This document shows positions 1 through 16,456 of a stretch of 64,000 bases of DNA, in pieces. The DNA is from Lyophyllum atratum (lineage: Eukaryota > Basidiomycota > Agaricomycetes > Agaricales > Lyophyllaceae). Both the position numbers and the translations under genes were made by a program. Every line of letters starts with the position of its first letter. The first letter of the stretch is position 1. Location: positions 992,001 through 1,056,000 of the forward strand of contig JACGCN010000004.1 in assembly GCA_014905825.1 (NCBI GenBank), in the 5' to 3' direction. Under the pieces are notes generated by a model. It worked only from the letters and a program-made list of their open reading frames with translations, did no database searches and was not told the origin of the DNA.

Positions 1-2655
1 TGAAGTGATCACAGAGCTGAAGTCATATCTGGCCAATTTGGACGTTCAATTCCAATACCTCATTCGTGCCCTTCAGACGTCGGACCAGAGTTCCGGTAAG
101 TTGTGGCCTTCGTTAACCACGGAATTTCGCTCATGAGTACTTTTTGCAGTGGAACAAGTAAGGTTGTGTGGCAGAGAACTCGTGTCTCAAGTGTCTTCTC
201 TGCTGGTCTTTGTGTCTGATATCCATGTCGCCCGACATGTTGATATCGACGGCTTTCAACAAGATGGTGGCCCTTCGAACGGCCCTTACGCCCAAACGGT
301 CGAGACCGCGAGACTTCTTGTTCGGAATCTCGAAACGGTTGTTCAGGCGGCGCATAATGACACTGCAACCTTCCTACTGACGGTCCAGTCGGTGCGAGAT
401 TCCGAACTTCCTTGGTATCGACAAGAACGCAACTATGCCTACGATCATCTTGATGCGCTTTCGTCATCACTGAGCGCCAACCTCACTGTCCTGCTGCACA
501 CCCTGGATAGTCTCCTTTCCCTGGGGCACGAGCAGGCCGAAATGGCGCAGGGCGACTATAATGGTTCTATCGAGTGGCGGATGTCGCGGCTCAGTGTTGT
601 TCGTCCCATATCCAGCTTCTTGGTCGACGGCGATGAAGACCCAGATATGGTTGACATGGCTTTGGCGTTCAAAGGAACACCTGCGAAACCACCGAAAGGC
701 GCAGAGGTCTACCAGTCATATCAACGTAAACATGCGAATAGTGATGCCAGTTTCTCGATGGCGTCATCGTCGCGTCTGACTGGGTTCAATGGCACAACGG
801 ACACACTTGTTGACGCTGATGACGATGGAGACCTGCCACCGATAATGGATGGTGAGGCTAGCCCGTTGTTTGACGAAGATCGTAAGTCTGCTTTTGATCT
901 TTGGTTAATAGGTGCTAACTCAGTCTGTGATCAAGCTATTCGCAATACTACATCACCACCGCGAGCCACTGGGTCCAGGAAGTTGGAGAAGATTTTAGGT
1001 GATGAGTATGCAAACAAAGTCGCCGCTGACCTCAAGCCATGGTATCTGCGCCCGAACTACAACCCGCAAGAGATCTTGATGGACCCCGATAACACCGTCA
1101 AGGGCGGAACTCTCCCAGCCTTAGTGGAGCGCCTGACCGCGCACGATCAAGCGGGTAAGTGGACTTCAAGCTGTGTCGTACACCGTCTTACACCTATTGG
1201 ATAGATCCCACATTCAATCAGGCATTCTTGATGACTTTCAAGTCCTTTACTACTGTGAACGAGCTGTTCGATCTTCTCGTCGCGCGGTTCAGAATAGAGG
1301 CCCCGCCGGACCTGAAACCGAACGAGCGAGAAGAGTGGGGGAAGCTTAAGCAACATCCTATACAGATGCGGTCAGTTTAAATTCCTCTTCGCTATCGTGA
1401 TACTGCGTCTCTAACCTGTCATGTTTAGTGTACTAAATACGTTCAAGTCCATGGTTCAGGACGAAGATGTACTGGATAAAGAGGACTTGTATATCCTCGA
1501 CCGCATAAAGAGCTTTGTGTCTTCAGCCGAGCTTGCGCAAGTCGGTGCAGCCAAGCAATTGATAATACATATTGACCGCGTGGTACGCCCTCCTGTAATT
1601 GTCATTTCCCTCTACTTGCTCATCTTCGCTGCAGCAACGAGGCGGTGACACTATGGTCAGGACGATGCCCCAAGGCACGCCCCCCGCCCCCATCTTCCCC
1701 AAAACAAGCAAAAAACTCAAACTCGCTGATATTGAGCCCCTCGAATTGGCGCGTCAGCTCACGATCATGGAGAGCAACTTGTACCAAAAAATCAGACCGA
1801 TGGAATGCTTGCAGCGCGCTCGGGAACAGAAAACGGAGAATATGGATAATATTGCTATTGTTATTCAGACGAGTAATCGAGTAAGTGATCTTGTTTTGTG
1901 AAGACTCCTGACGAGCTCATTTTTGGTTAGATTGCGGATTGGGTGGCCGAGTCCGTGCTCAGCAAGGAAGACTCTCGCAAACGGGCGACTGCCGTGAAAC
2001 ATCTAATCAGTGTTGCCGATGTGAGTAATGCCCGCAGAAGTTCTTTGTTTTGCATGACTAAAAGCGTTTGTAGCGCTGCCGGACTCTCAATAATTTCTCA
2101 ACGATGATTGCCATTACGTCTGGCCTTAATACCCCTCCCATTCGTCGACTCAAACGCACCTGGGAACAAGTGAATCAACGAAGCATGGCGCAATTCGGCG
2201 CGTGCGAGATGACCATTGACAGTAATAAAAACTTCACAAAATACCGACAGCTAATGGCTTCTGTAACACCTCCATGCGTGCCTTTCATTGGTTAGTCTTC
2301 CTTCACCGTCACACCGTTCCGCAGTATTTAACAAACCCGCGATACAGGTGTCTTCCTCTCGACTCTGCAGTTCATTCAGGACGGTAACCCTGACATGTTG
2401 CCTGGTGGCCTCGTGAACTTCCGCAAGCGCCAGAAGGCGTCAGAGGTCATCAACGACATCAAGCGATGGCAGGCGCAGCCATTCAACTTCCAAGCCCTCC
2501 CTAATGTGCAAGCGTACATTGAGGAGTCGCTGAACCAGTTCAGCGACACCAAGGCCTCGAGCGAGCATTTCTGGGCAATTAGTCTGGAGCGCGAACCGCG
2601 AGAGCGTGAGGATGAGAAGATGGCAAGGTTACTGCAGGAAAGTGGCTTCCTATGA
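1..2655 (+). CDS. Ras guanine-nucleotide exchange factor, Cdc25 type (5' truncated)
   Basis: This is the C-terminal part of a RasGEF, which loads GTP onto Ras at the plasma membrane upstream of cAMP/MAPK signalling. The N-terminus lies left of the window. A helical linker (about 149-1150) leads into a RasGEF_N segment (GGTLPALVERLTAHDQ, then FNQAFLMTFKSF) at about 1080-1640. The catalytic CDC25 domain runs from about 1650 to the stop at 2653-2655. It contains ELARQLTIMESNLYQKI, the IADWVAESVL helix, NNFSTMIAITSGLN with P-I-R-R-L following, and PCVPFIGVFLSTLQFIQDG. Introns of about 50-60 nt interrupt it, for example 1372-1427 and 2293-2347. The order of the blocks matches yeast Cdc25 and S. 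pombe Ste6 and all core blocks are present, so the visible part looks functional. An N-terminal SH3 domain, common in fungal orthologues, would lie outside the window. Family assignment is firm; exact exon ends are approximate. Confidence 0.9.
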
Positions 2656-2942
2656 TTATTGAGCAGCGCGGCTTATTATGGGATAATGTTCCATATTATA
2701 TGTAGTCTTCATATGTACCATAGGGTAGGTAGGATTCATTTTGTATTAACTGTGATAGACATGCAGGAATTTAAGATCAACACGCTTATCTCGGATTGAG
2801 CTTATCATCAGATGCATTTGAGTGCCTTGTAAATGTCCCAAGTCATAGAAAATTGTGCAGTGGTACAGGTACATACGGACCACGGTTGAGGTGTTACAAG
2901 TAGGCAATGCAGACCGAGACACGTATCGACTCGGAAACCTAT

Positions 2943-5900
2943 CTATTTTCGTCCTGGACCAGAACGATTCCTGCCTCGGCTGGCTGTTTGCTTCGTAGGG
3001 CGTGCGTCCTCTAATTGAGCAGGCGGTCCCGGAGTTTGACTCCTCACTGAAGATCGTCCCCGGCTAAGCGCCTTCGGAGGCTCCGCTTCAGAAGCTGATT
3101 CTTCCGAGGCCTCTCGACTCGCTTTTTCCTTGCCCCTCCTCGGGTTCTCCATCACAGATGCGCTCTCCCTAGATAAAGACTCGCCTCTACTGCTCTGGCC
3201 CCGTTCCATTGATCGACCCTCGCCTTTGCCGCGCCCTTCCGGGCTGGTGACCTCCATCGTATCCACGGCACCTTCCTCAACCATAAACGAGACCCTCCGC
3301 CCCCTCGAACGGCTCCTTTTCACAAGCGACTTGTGCCGCACCCCGCTGCTGCTGCTGCTGCTGCTACTAGCCAGCGGCGACGAGTCCGGGGGCAACGTCG
3401 CGTTAGACATACTAGGGTTGTATGAATACGGATACGGGTGAGGATGATGCACCGGCGTGGAATACATGGAGCCCGAAGCATCGGAGTGGTGGTGCGGGTG
3501 GTGGTGGTGATGCGAGGGTGTGTACGGCGTGGAACCGCGGGCTGGTGGGTGTTGTGGAGGTGTCCATGGCCCACCGACGAGTGCGGAAAGTTGCTGCATG
3601 GCCTGTGTGATGATATACTGGGCCCGGGGATCGGGTATTGGTGCATACATATGCGGTTGTTGGTCGTGCGGATGAGGGGGTGGGTACGGGGGTTGTGCGT
3701 ATGGGTAATAAGGGTGATCCCCAAAGTGGGAGGGCGCACGACTGAAGTGCCGTTGTGGTGGCTCGTCATATCCTTCCTGAGAGGAGGCATCGCTATACTC
3801 GGAATTGGATGGCCTTGGACTCTGCTTGAGAGAGGATGCCCGCTTCTCTGACCGCTTGATCTCAGGTTCTGCGAAATGATTAAATCAGGGCGAGTTGACG
3901 AAGGGAGAGGAAATACATACTTCTGACAGCGTCGGGTTCGGCAGACTCGTTGTCGGTGGAATGATGCCTGACTCTTGAGGTAGAAGCATTCCTGCTCCTA
4001 GTTTGTGTCGTTCTACCTGCAGATGGGGGTACCTCGTTCACATCCTTGTCCGTTTCGGCACTGGATACGACTCTCTTTCGCTTCTTCGTGGACGCTGATT
4101 CATTTGCTAGCTGCTCGTACTTTGGCTTCCTAGCTGCCGACGTGGTCGGTTCAGGCGGGTGTTCTTTCACATCTTTGGTGACAGCAGATTCGGAGGCAGA
4201 GGGTCGACGAGACCGAGCACGCGGCAGATGGGATGTCCCTTTCCGTACGCTGATAGGAGACGAGGGCGTGGTGACTGGGTTGTTATCATCAAGGACCTCT
4301 TCGAAGGATTCTATCCGATCGTCAGCAGAGATTGATTTCTGCTTGCCCTTCCCCATATCGGTCGTAGCCAGCTTTGGCTTTGGTTTGTCCTTGACCTTCT
4401 TCTTGGAGACCGCTTGGGTTTGCAAAGGCGTGGTTGACGCCTTAGTCGGCTGGAAAGGTGGTCGTCTTTCTATAACCACCTCAACCTTTGACTTCTTCGA
4501 TTCTGGCATCTTTTTGGCGCTTGCAGTCAGAAGTGTGGTTGGAGACGGCTTAGACAGCTTTTTGCCTTTTGACAGCGACGCTGAACCGGATCCCGATGCC
4601 TCGGGAGCATGAACGTCAGCTTGAGCGCGCGATTTCGCTCTGATAGGCGGCCCTCCCGCGAGTTTCGTAAGGTCTAAGCGAGGAATGGGGCGGGTTGAGT
4701 CGACGAGGTTCGGGGCCCGCTTCTTCTCAGAACGAGGCCGATCCGTCGGTCGTTTTGGCGGTGGGGGTTTTATTGGCGAGGAGTCATACTGAGATGGGAA
4801 AGGGGAGGAGGACCGGGGTGGCGAGGACGAATCGGGGGGTAATTGTACCAAATAATCATCAGGTGTGGCGGAGGGAATGGACGATGTTTGGGACTGGGGA
4901 GGTGTTTGTAGTTGACGCTGGACAGGGAAAGATGTTTGTTTTAGATTTTCTCGGGATTTTGTCTTCGTACTCGTTAAAGGAGTAACAAAGGATATCTCGG
5001 GAGATAGAGATATAGGTTCCGCAAAGAAGTCGACGATTTCAACTTCGTCATCGCTGTCTTCTGCCTTCGGGAGGCGGTATACAGCGCTGGCTTCGTCTTG
5101 ATCCCAGTTACCAAGTTCATCATCAGATCCCGAGTCGATGTATTCAGGTTCGACCTGCCGATGTGGTGGCTCGTCGTCTAGCTCCTGAGATGAGACGTCG
5201 TCCTCTTCCACTTCTGGGGTCGCAATGTCGATAGAGGAATCTGCAGGCGCGCTACGCCGCGAGCCTTCCGAATATCTTTCGTCGGCTGGGCTTTCGTGCG
5301 CGGAATCTTCGGTATCGTCCACTTCACTTCCGTAGATTTCCTTTCTCCTCCGCTCAGCCTCCAGAAAGTCCCTGAGATCCTCAGCATCTCGGGGATCCAT
5401 TGCCGTCACCGGTGGCACCCTCCTTCCCTCAACCTCCAGGTCAATATCGTCGGAGCCTGGATTGGCAAATGAGTCCAGTTCATCCACCTCGTCGTCCTCA
5501 TCCTCTTCGTCCTCTGCGTCTTCCGCTGCTGCGTCGGTGAACGCGCCAAAATTCATCGTCTGTGATCCACGTAGTACTCCCCGGTCCTTAACTAGTTCTC
5601 CTGTTCGAATGTCGATAATGTCGTCCTCATCTGGGGATAAGGAATAGTGGTCTGCGAGACCGGACCAGATATCAAGCAGACGCATCGTAGACTCTTCACG
5701 TGCTCTTTGAATATCGACAGCATCTGCAGCAGCCGATGATGAAGACGAGGAAGCACGGGGTGTAAATTGACGTGGAGCAGACGATAGACGGGGTCGTTTT
5801 GTGGGTGAGGCCTGGTCTGGGATCCTATAGGGCTTAGGGAAAAACGGACGAGATGGAGGAGACGCTGAGGGGGTTATGAGGGCGATCTTGGGCTCTGGAC

Positions 5901-5997
5901 GCGGTGCAGGTTTGCTGTTGTCCATCGCAGAGGACAGCGAGGACAGTGCAAGTGGAACATCCAAATCGCACTGCGCGCTGTCTTGCTTCGCGTCCAC
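2943..5997 (-). CDS. Large disordered protein of unknown function (two exons, about 1000 aa)
   Basis: Two exons are visible: 5997-3921 and 3868-2943. They are joined by a 52-nt intron (3920-3869) with a GTATGT donor and CGCAG acceptor, and the joined length is a multiple of three (1000 codons plus stop). No enzyme domain is recognisable. The protein is dominated by Ser/Pro/Lys and acidic low-complexity tracts. A Glu/Asp run (EDEEDEDDEVDEL) lies near residue 160, many KKR/SKK basic patches follow, and the C-terminal exon has Pro/Tyr/His-rich sequence with a HHHHHPHHH tract, a poly-Ser tract and an RRVSFMVEEG segment. Basic patches with acidic tracts suggest a nuclear protein; that is inference only. 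The gene shares a short divergent promoter of about 190 bp with the F-box-like gene that starts at 6189. I do not recognise the family. Confidence 0.75.
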
Positions 5998-6188
5998 GTG
6001 ACCTCGAGGACGCGACTGTCAATAGCTGTCAACAAAGCGATGAACAGAACCACCATGGCCATTAATGGCCACCATAAGCGCCCGCCGCGCGACATCCGAT
6101 TGGGACCTGATTGGGACTGCCAGAATAGTATAAAGTTCTCTTCCTGCCATCGCTGAACTTCGCCCCGAACGCACAGCTATCCTCTGAT

Positions 6189-7999
6189 ATGAAAGACAAC
6201 CCATTACCCCTCCCCCCGGATATCATCGACGTGATACTAACTTTTCTGTCCAACTACTTCACTTTGCGGGCTACTATACTCTCGTCAAAGCTGTTCTACA
6301 ATGTCTTCAAGATGCGATCTAGTTCGATCCTGCTTGCTGTTTCGTGGAATCATATCGGACCCGCACTCCCACAAGCCATCATGGTCCTTCGATGCATTCC
6401 TCGCACTGATGATTCAGGAAACCCTTCGGAGACACCCTGGGAGGAAACTGATTCTATGTTTCCGATAACTAAAACAGAATATCGGATGCTGGCCCGGAAT
6501 GCCATGGTCGTTGAAAGGCTGGAGGACTTATTCAGTTCAAGGCATGTGGATCCTATAATCCTCAGTCAACAACTTCTGAACGTAGGATCTCCAGACACAA
6601 AGACCGCACCTCTCAAACTAGTGTCCTAGACTCCACGGAGTCCTGGCGCTTTCGCAGAGCAATGTACAGGACGATGCTGTATACCAAGGTCTTCCCCCGG
6701 GAGAAGTATTTCAGGGAGTATGAGGACTTTGAGGAGGATCCAGATCCAGATGATCTGGAGGAGGAGCAAATTGCGCGGCAAGAACTATTACTCAAGTTCT
6801 CCAGTTCTGATCTGCGCGAGCTACACAGTGTTGTACAATTTCTGATGGAAATTGCGACGTGGACCGCAACCTCAGAGTGTGGAGACTGTCGGTTGATTCT
6901 TTGGCTTATTACTTACCCAAACTGATTACCTTCACCTCCATCTCAGCATCAGAAGTTGATGAGGATGTCATTATTCCGTATGGCCCGACGCAAATTCTGG
7001 ATGCATACGAAGCAGGGTCCATCATTGACCTCATACCGCTAATAACTTTTGGGATTGAAACACTGCCCCCCATGTTGGAAGGGTATATCTCGGATTCATT
7101 CGACATGGTCTGGGAAGAGCGTGAAGAGGAGCCGCCTCCGGACGATGCCACACACTGGAGATCCATTCTGGAGAGTGTCCGCAGCGACAAAGACACCTGC
7201 AAGTATATACCCTTTCACTGTAGCGCTTTTTCAATAAGCAGTTAGCAGGTTGCAAGTGCGACAAAATTTGGGGCTTCGACCTCTGGAATGAAACCAGTGA
7301 GCACGCATTACCCACGACTTCGCTACTTACTAAGCTGCTTCTCAGATTGGGACTATCTGAAAGGAGTTTCTAAATGGCTCCATACTAGCCATCTTCCTCT
7401 ACTCTTCAAAGCAAACTTAATCAATAACGCGGTAGATCGTTGGCTAAGGCTCAACACTGAGAACGAGCCACTATTCACTTCCACACTTTTGAGCGACATA
7501 CATCGACTTCGACTCCCTGCTTATGAATCGTGGCACAAGGAAGACTGGATGTGTGAGGAATGCATCATCGACATCATTCGAAACCACCTCCATATATGGT
7601 ACAGAGAAAGGAACAGAAGCGGTGAGTTGTTACGATTCTTGAACATTACAAAATTGCCCTAAAACCTGCCCTGTAGAAGGCAAAACAATTCCTGGGGACT
7701 GCTGGTGGGTCATTCGCTCAAGCAGCGTGCACGGCCGTCCATATTTTCTCACCGCCTGAGCAGGTACGGCTATGACTGCACAACGCAGCATGTGTTGGAG
7801 CATGCCACTCGTTATGATGTACGTCAATTTCTATCCGCCTGGCGATCTCGCCATAGCTACCATTCGTCGCCAGCATTTTTGTGAACCAACGCGTTCGATC
7901 GACGCTGTCCCATTGGAGACGGGACCACAGACGCTTTCTACGTATATCGCCCGCCTACTAGCTTATCCGAGTCAGCGTGGATTGCGAGAGGATATGTAA
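6189..7999 (+). CDS. F-box-like protein (multi-exon, 3' end uncertain)
   Basis: The N-terminus begins MKDNPLPLPPDIIDVILTFL, which resembles an F-box helix start: Leu/Pro-rich, then a hydrophobic Ile/Leu pattern, then a TLRATILSSKLFYNVF segment. F-box proteins recruit substrates to SCF ubiquitin ligases, and expanded F-box-like families are typical of mushroom genomes. Further coding blocks follow at about 6640-6925 (very acidic, EDFEEDPDPDDLEEEQ), 6930-7235 and 7290-7620, separated by short introns, one of which is 7628-7677 with GTGAGT and TGTAG ends. The coding frame after 7680 is ambiguous by eye: several frames stay open and the stop may be at 7997-7999 or lie past a further small intron. 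No substrate-binding repeats are seen. The F-box call rests on the N-terminus only. Confidence 0.5.
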
Positions 8000-8488
8000 G
8001 TACGTACTTAGTTGCAATCTGGCGTTTCAGGATCGAACGCACCTGAGGCAAGCTCTGCGACAGTGACGCAGTTGAAGGCCTTGCGTTAAATGATGCTTCA
8101 TTGGCAGTCCGTGCCACCCGTCAAGTAAAGAAATTGTAGCCCGTATAAGGTTGACAACTCAGTCGTCACATATCTTTTTGAACGCGCCGCTAGATCTGCC
8201 GTGTGTCTGTGTCCCTGCCCAGCTTTCTTTCTTGCCCCAATTTCGCTGCGATATAGGAATGCGCGATCAAAACCTTCGAGAGTTACGACCTCCTTCAAAA
8301 GTTCACATATAGATACCATACATTTTACCCGTCTTAAAAAGAAAATATTATCCTGGTCCACGGCGTCGGGAGGGATCGACGGGACGGATCCGGGCCGGAT
8401 TGTGCCGGGTTGACACTGACAACTTCGGCACAACGTCCGTCGGCATCTGTCTTGCATCTGTCCCAACTTCCTGTCCACGGACCTAAAT
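8000..8488. other. Intergenic region, no gene seen
   Basis: About 490 bp lie between the F-box-like gene and the CLYBL-like gene. Open frames on the minus strand are antisense shadows with no recognisable protein content. The stretch probably holds the 3' end of the upstream gene and the promoter of the downstream one. Confidence 0.4.
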
Positions 8489-9945
8489 ATGTTCCGCCAG
8501 GCTCCAAATGTATTGAGACGACCTCTACGTTTTCGTTGCGCTGCTGCCAGAGCGATGAGCACGGAGGCAAGACTGGCAACATCTCTTCGACGATCGTACC
8601 TCTATGTACCATCCTCGTCTGAACGCATGCTCGAGAAATCACTCTCTTCAACCTCTGACATGATCATTTACGACCTGGAAGACAGCATATCGCCCTCACC
8701 GGCAGACAAAAAGAATGCCAGGAATAGACTGACACATTTCCTCGCTGTAGGTTCTAAAGCGTCGTCATCCGTTCATTCAACCTCATGCAGTGAACCATCC
8801 CCAGCAAAAGGGCCTCCCTGATCCACGACGCGTCGCCGTACGTGTGAACGATATAAGTACATCATTCTTTCTCGAAGATATGGCAGTCATTGTCAGTGTT
8901 CATTTTGACAGGGGATATTCTCAGCTCACGTCGTTTGTAGGCCAGTTCGCCAGCAGTAGAGACTCTTGTGTTGCCGAAGATTCACTCTGCGGAAGATCTT
9001 GACACCGTCTCGCGAGCGGTATACAATGCCTACAAGACTACGCCTCGCGATTCGATCTTGAATATCGTTCCAAGTATCGAAAGCGCAAGAGCCTCGTTGA
9101 ACTTAGGTGGCATTGCTGGGTGGAAGTCTCAGCATGGTTCGGGATATGGAGGGCATTTGTCTGCACTTCTGGTGCGTATGTTTCGTCTCGCCCCAGGGAT
9201 TCTACTGATGATGCACAGTTCGCTGCTGAGGACTGTACAGTCGTTCTATGTTCTGCCCTAGCTCTCCCATGACACTTGCCTTTGAAGACTGTGCTGATAC
9301 ATCTATCATTCGGACACCTTCCCGCAGGGAACTGCTTTTTACACGTTCTCAGATTGTTATTGCAGCCAAGGCTTTTGGTTTGGAAGCGATAGATATGGTG
9401 TGTATTGGAAGGTAACTCAACAACATGTCGCAGTAACCTCCTTCCAGGTCTGCGTGAACTATAAGGACCTCGGCTATCTGAAGGACGAATGTCTCGATGG
9501 GAGGCAGCTTGGTTTTACAGGAAAGGTGATCGTTGTTTGAGTTGTGCAGAGCTGCACATTCTCATGAACTTTTCCCACTGGCAGCAAGCGATTCATCCTG
9601 CTCAAGTCGAAATCATACAGTCTACGTTTGTGCCGACGGCGCAAGGTAAGTCTTTGATACTAGAGTGCCTTATACAGCCTACATATTCTGGGATTACCCA
9701 GAGATTCTTCGTGCTGCCAAGATACTTCATGGGTTGCAAGCAGCACACGCATCAGCCAAAGGTGCGATGGGTCTTGAGGGAGAGATGATAGATGCTCCAA
9801 TGTTGAAGCAGGTAGGCATATCACAATGCACATGCCCATCCCCCAAAAACCCTTGTTGAACCCCGATTTGTTGAATTTCCAGGCAGAGAAAACGATCGAA
9901 CTCGCCAAGGCCGCAGGTCTAGAGATTCCCTTGATATCGTCCTGA
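8489..9945 (+). CDS. CitE/HpcH-type lyase, CLYBL-like (citramalyl-CoA lyase family)
   Basis: The predicted protein belongs to the HpcH/HpaI aldolase/citrate-lyase beta-like family. Its members cleave CoA thioesters such as citramalyl-CoA or malyl-CoA using a divalent metal. The start at 8489 is followed by a basic, Ser-poor leader (MFRQAPNVLRRPLRFRCAAA) that looks like a mitochondrial targeting peptide, as in animal CLYBL. Recognisable blocks are RRSYLYVPSSSERMLEKSL, MIIYDLEDSI near the active site, RVAVRVND, LPKIHSAEDLD, and ILNIVPSIESARASLNL with its conserved Glu. Later blocks are RELLFTRSQIVIAAKAFGL, CLDGRQLGFTGKQAIHP and LEGEMIDAPML. At least six introns are needed. The stop is at 9943-9945. 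The IHPAQ motif near the C-terminus is typical of the family. Substrate specificity cannot be told from sequence. Confidence 0.88.
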
Positions 9946-10228
9946 GGAGCATGTAATGTTTCTTTCCGATTAGAAGGATGGCCTACACCCCATGATGGAT
10001 TACGCCTTCCCCATAAGTAAGGGGTCCTGTAGGGTCCTGTGCTCGAGGTATCCCAGCCTGTAGTATGTACGAGTCCAAGTAGTACTTGCCGTCATGCCGA
10101 AGTGGCTTATTTATATCTACTGTACCGTCTGAAGGCAATAAAACCAAACAACTGAGTCGTCTGCGCCAATTTCGGCCCTCGGCTTTGCCTTGGCTTAACA
10201 TCTACGCTTTTCAAGCCCACTGGTCCCC

Positions 10229-14110
<3,882 letters not shown>

Positions 14111-14323
14111 CTGGGGCTCATGTCATAATTTATACCGCTTTATCTTCAAATGTACTCTTATATCAGCAAAGGAACCTCTTCCAGCTTTGTTTCTTCATGT
14201 GAATATTTGACTTGTCGGCCCATTTAGATCCCCGAAACAAAAGACAAAAGTTACGCCGAGACCAATCCGGGTCACGATTACCCTCTACCAACGAATGGAA
14301 CTCCAGTAGGCCTTGTGGTTTTC

Positions 14324-15356
14324 TCAGAAAATGCCATGAACCAATAAAGAGGCACGCGGGACGCACATAATCTTATATTCCAGAACCGTCACGTCGTTGG
14401 GTAAGCTCGCTATGTGGACAATGGAATCGGCGACGTGCTGGACATTCATAGTAGGTTCGGGAACCATACGCCCGTCTGGTTGAAGAGCTCCAGTTGTATG
14501 CGCTGCTGCCATGTCAGTATGCGCATTTCCTAAAGTCCGCGTCAGAATTGCGAGGCCGTGGAGCCAGGCGAGCTCACCAATGTCGACTTGAGTGCATGTT
14601 ATGTTATGTGCACGGCCGTCGAGGGATGTACATTTCGTTAGCCCAAGTACAGCATGCTTGGAGCATGTATATGGCGATGAGTGAGGGCGCGGTACGTGCG
14701 CGGATAGGGAGCCATTGTTGATGATCCGACCTTTCGACGTGGGGGTACATTGGCGCGACAGGAGCAATTCTAGCGCTTTGGGTACTCACCTCCTGGAGGG
14801 GACTGTGCTTTGAAAACTCTAACTGCCTCACGCGTGCACAGAAATGCGCCGATGAGATTGACATTGATGACTTGTTGGAAGGCGCTCAGAGACAGCTCAT
14901 CGATCGGTACCGGAGAAGAGGCGATCCCTGCGTTCTGAAAAAATCGTCGAGCATCGCACCGAGAGTATACGAAGACATGCACTTACGTTGAATAGCAGAT
15001 CTAATCGGCCTATTTGAACAGTTGGAAGCCGTCGATGAAGGGAAGCGCTTCAATGAATGATACACACCAAAATGGGTGACTGTGTCTGCGAACAAGTACT
15101 TAACAAAAACTTCGTCCGTGACATCCCCGACAATAATCAGGGTCTTTGAGGATTGAGGTGCCATTTTTGCGGTCTCCCTGAGAGCGTCTACACGCCTTCC
15201 CGTCAAGACGACATTCCAACCCGCGACGGACAGAGCAACCGCGGTGGTCCGTCCAATGCCTGCAAGCGATCATGAGCATCTGAAGTACAGGGAGCTCCGA
15301 GTGTGATAACCTGAGGAGGCCCCAGTCACGATAGCTGTCTTGTCCGATGTAGACAT
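14324..15356 (-). CDS. Short-chain dehydrogenase/reductase (SDR)
   Basis: This is a classical NAD(P)-dependent SDR oxidoreductase of about 260 residues. The start at 15356 gives [16 protein letters not shown]; an in-frame extension upstream to 15572 exists but is low quality. The cofactor motif [15 protein letters not shown] is assembled across an intron at about 15308-15258. Next come [27 protein letters not shown] (NNAG motif, split by an intron near 14940-14990), [17 protein letters not shown] and [20 protein letters not shown]. The catalytic Tyr-x-x-x-Lys is visible as YTCSK. At least four introns are required. The C-terminus ([12 protein letters not shown] then [13 protein letters not shown]) follows a pattern common in fungal SDRs of unknown substrate. 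The gene is divergent from the small gene at 15606. Confidence 0.85.
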
Positions 15357-15605
15357 TACTCTGGTCGTTGAGCAGCGTGAAAATGCGGGGTAAAGGATCA
15401 TTGAAAGCGTTGGATGGACGGCCCGAACACGCCTGCAAACGATCGACTGATCGATCGATAGTGTCAATGACGACATGGATCGGCATCGTCGGCATCGTCG
15501 ACACAGGCTGAGTGAGGCTCCTGCCAGTGAGTCCGACAAGTCAGCCCAGTGTTCATTGACTTTCATCGCCAACGACAGCCATCCCCCTTTTTCCGAATCT
15601 GCAAA

Positions 15606-16136
15606 ATGTCCTCGTCGTATTTCGACTCCATCATTAGAACATTAACGCTCTTGATGAACACTCCACTTGTCGAGACAGAGAGTACGATCCCCGCACGACC
15701 GACGATACCTCTGCAGACATTGTCAAGACCCTCATCTGTCGAAGAAAGGAGGTCCACCGAGCCTGTACTTAATTTTATACTTGGATGTATTGGATTCACT
15801 GACATACAAATATTGAGCAGACGGAAAGACGCCTATCGCGACCAGAAGACTTTTCCTTGGACGTGCCAACACTTGCGTCAGGAGTCTCACCTCATTCGAG
15901 AGCGTCTTCAACCAGTGGCGACTCATTTGAAGCTACTCAATAAATGCTATACGGTATGTCGTGATTGAGTCTCATGATGACAAGGAAGAATTGGAGCTAA
16001 TCGCGGTAACTTGCAGCTTTCAGCTCACCACTTCCAGTCACTCAATTCACACCCAACACCCTATATTCTGCTATATATTCTGGGAATGGTCCTATTACTT
16101 TACAAATATAATATCTCCCAACAGACGTTGCAATAA
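15606..16136 (+). CDS. Small protein with a C-terminal membrane helix, unknown function
   Basis: Exon 1 (15606-15953, 116 codons) and exon 2 (16017-16136) join across a 63-nt intron with GTATGT and TTGCAG ends, giving a 155-residue protein. Exon 2 has no Met, so the gene is easily missed. The protein starts MSSSYFDSIIRTLTLLMNTP and has a Ser/Thr/Pro linker. It then has a stretch with helical character (FILGCIGFTDIQILSRRKDAY) and ends in a hydrophobic segment, YILLYILGMVLLLYKY, about ten residues from the C-terminus. That layout fits a tail-anchored protein of the ER or mitochondrial outer membrane, which is inference. An earlier in-frame ATG lies at 15549. No family is recognised. Confidence 0.55.
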
Positions 16137-16456
16137 TCCCTTGCTCTGGTGCTATCTACTGTATTCCATATTTTTCACGGCTTATTTCATTTACATCGTT
16201 CAGCGCACGGTTTTGTCAGGTTTCTAATATATTCGCAGATAATCTATGGTACTGCTCTCACAATGCGTCTCCGCGCAAATTAAATACACGACGATTGTAA
16301 GTTTGTGCCACATGGTCTTCTGGACGAATGGATGGCCCAGTTCGAGTACTTCGGCAACATCGCTTGTTTGATCCGGAGGAGTCTATTTCCCAGCCGCCAT
16401 GATGTCGCTACTACATCCACTCTCCTACAACTCTCCTACTCGCCTCCTTTGGCATT
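16137..16456. other. Intergenic/promoter region
   Basis: AT-rich sequence with no gene of its own. It must hold the 3' end of the small membrane-protein gene and the promoter and leader of the CoA-transferase gene, including the upstream ATGs described separately. Confidence 0.4.

Noticed and set aside
3347..3370. CTG trinucleotide run
   Set aside because: It is inside the minus-strand exon and encodes poly-Ser; ordinary low-complexity coding sequence, not a separate element.
15357..15572. In-frame N-terminal extension of the SDR up to an ATG at 15572
   Set aside because: Composition is poor (Arg/Cys-rich) and the protein starting at 15356 already begins just before the cofactor motif, as expected for the family.
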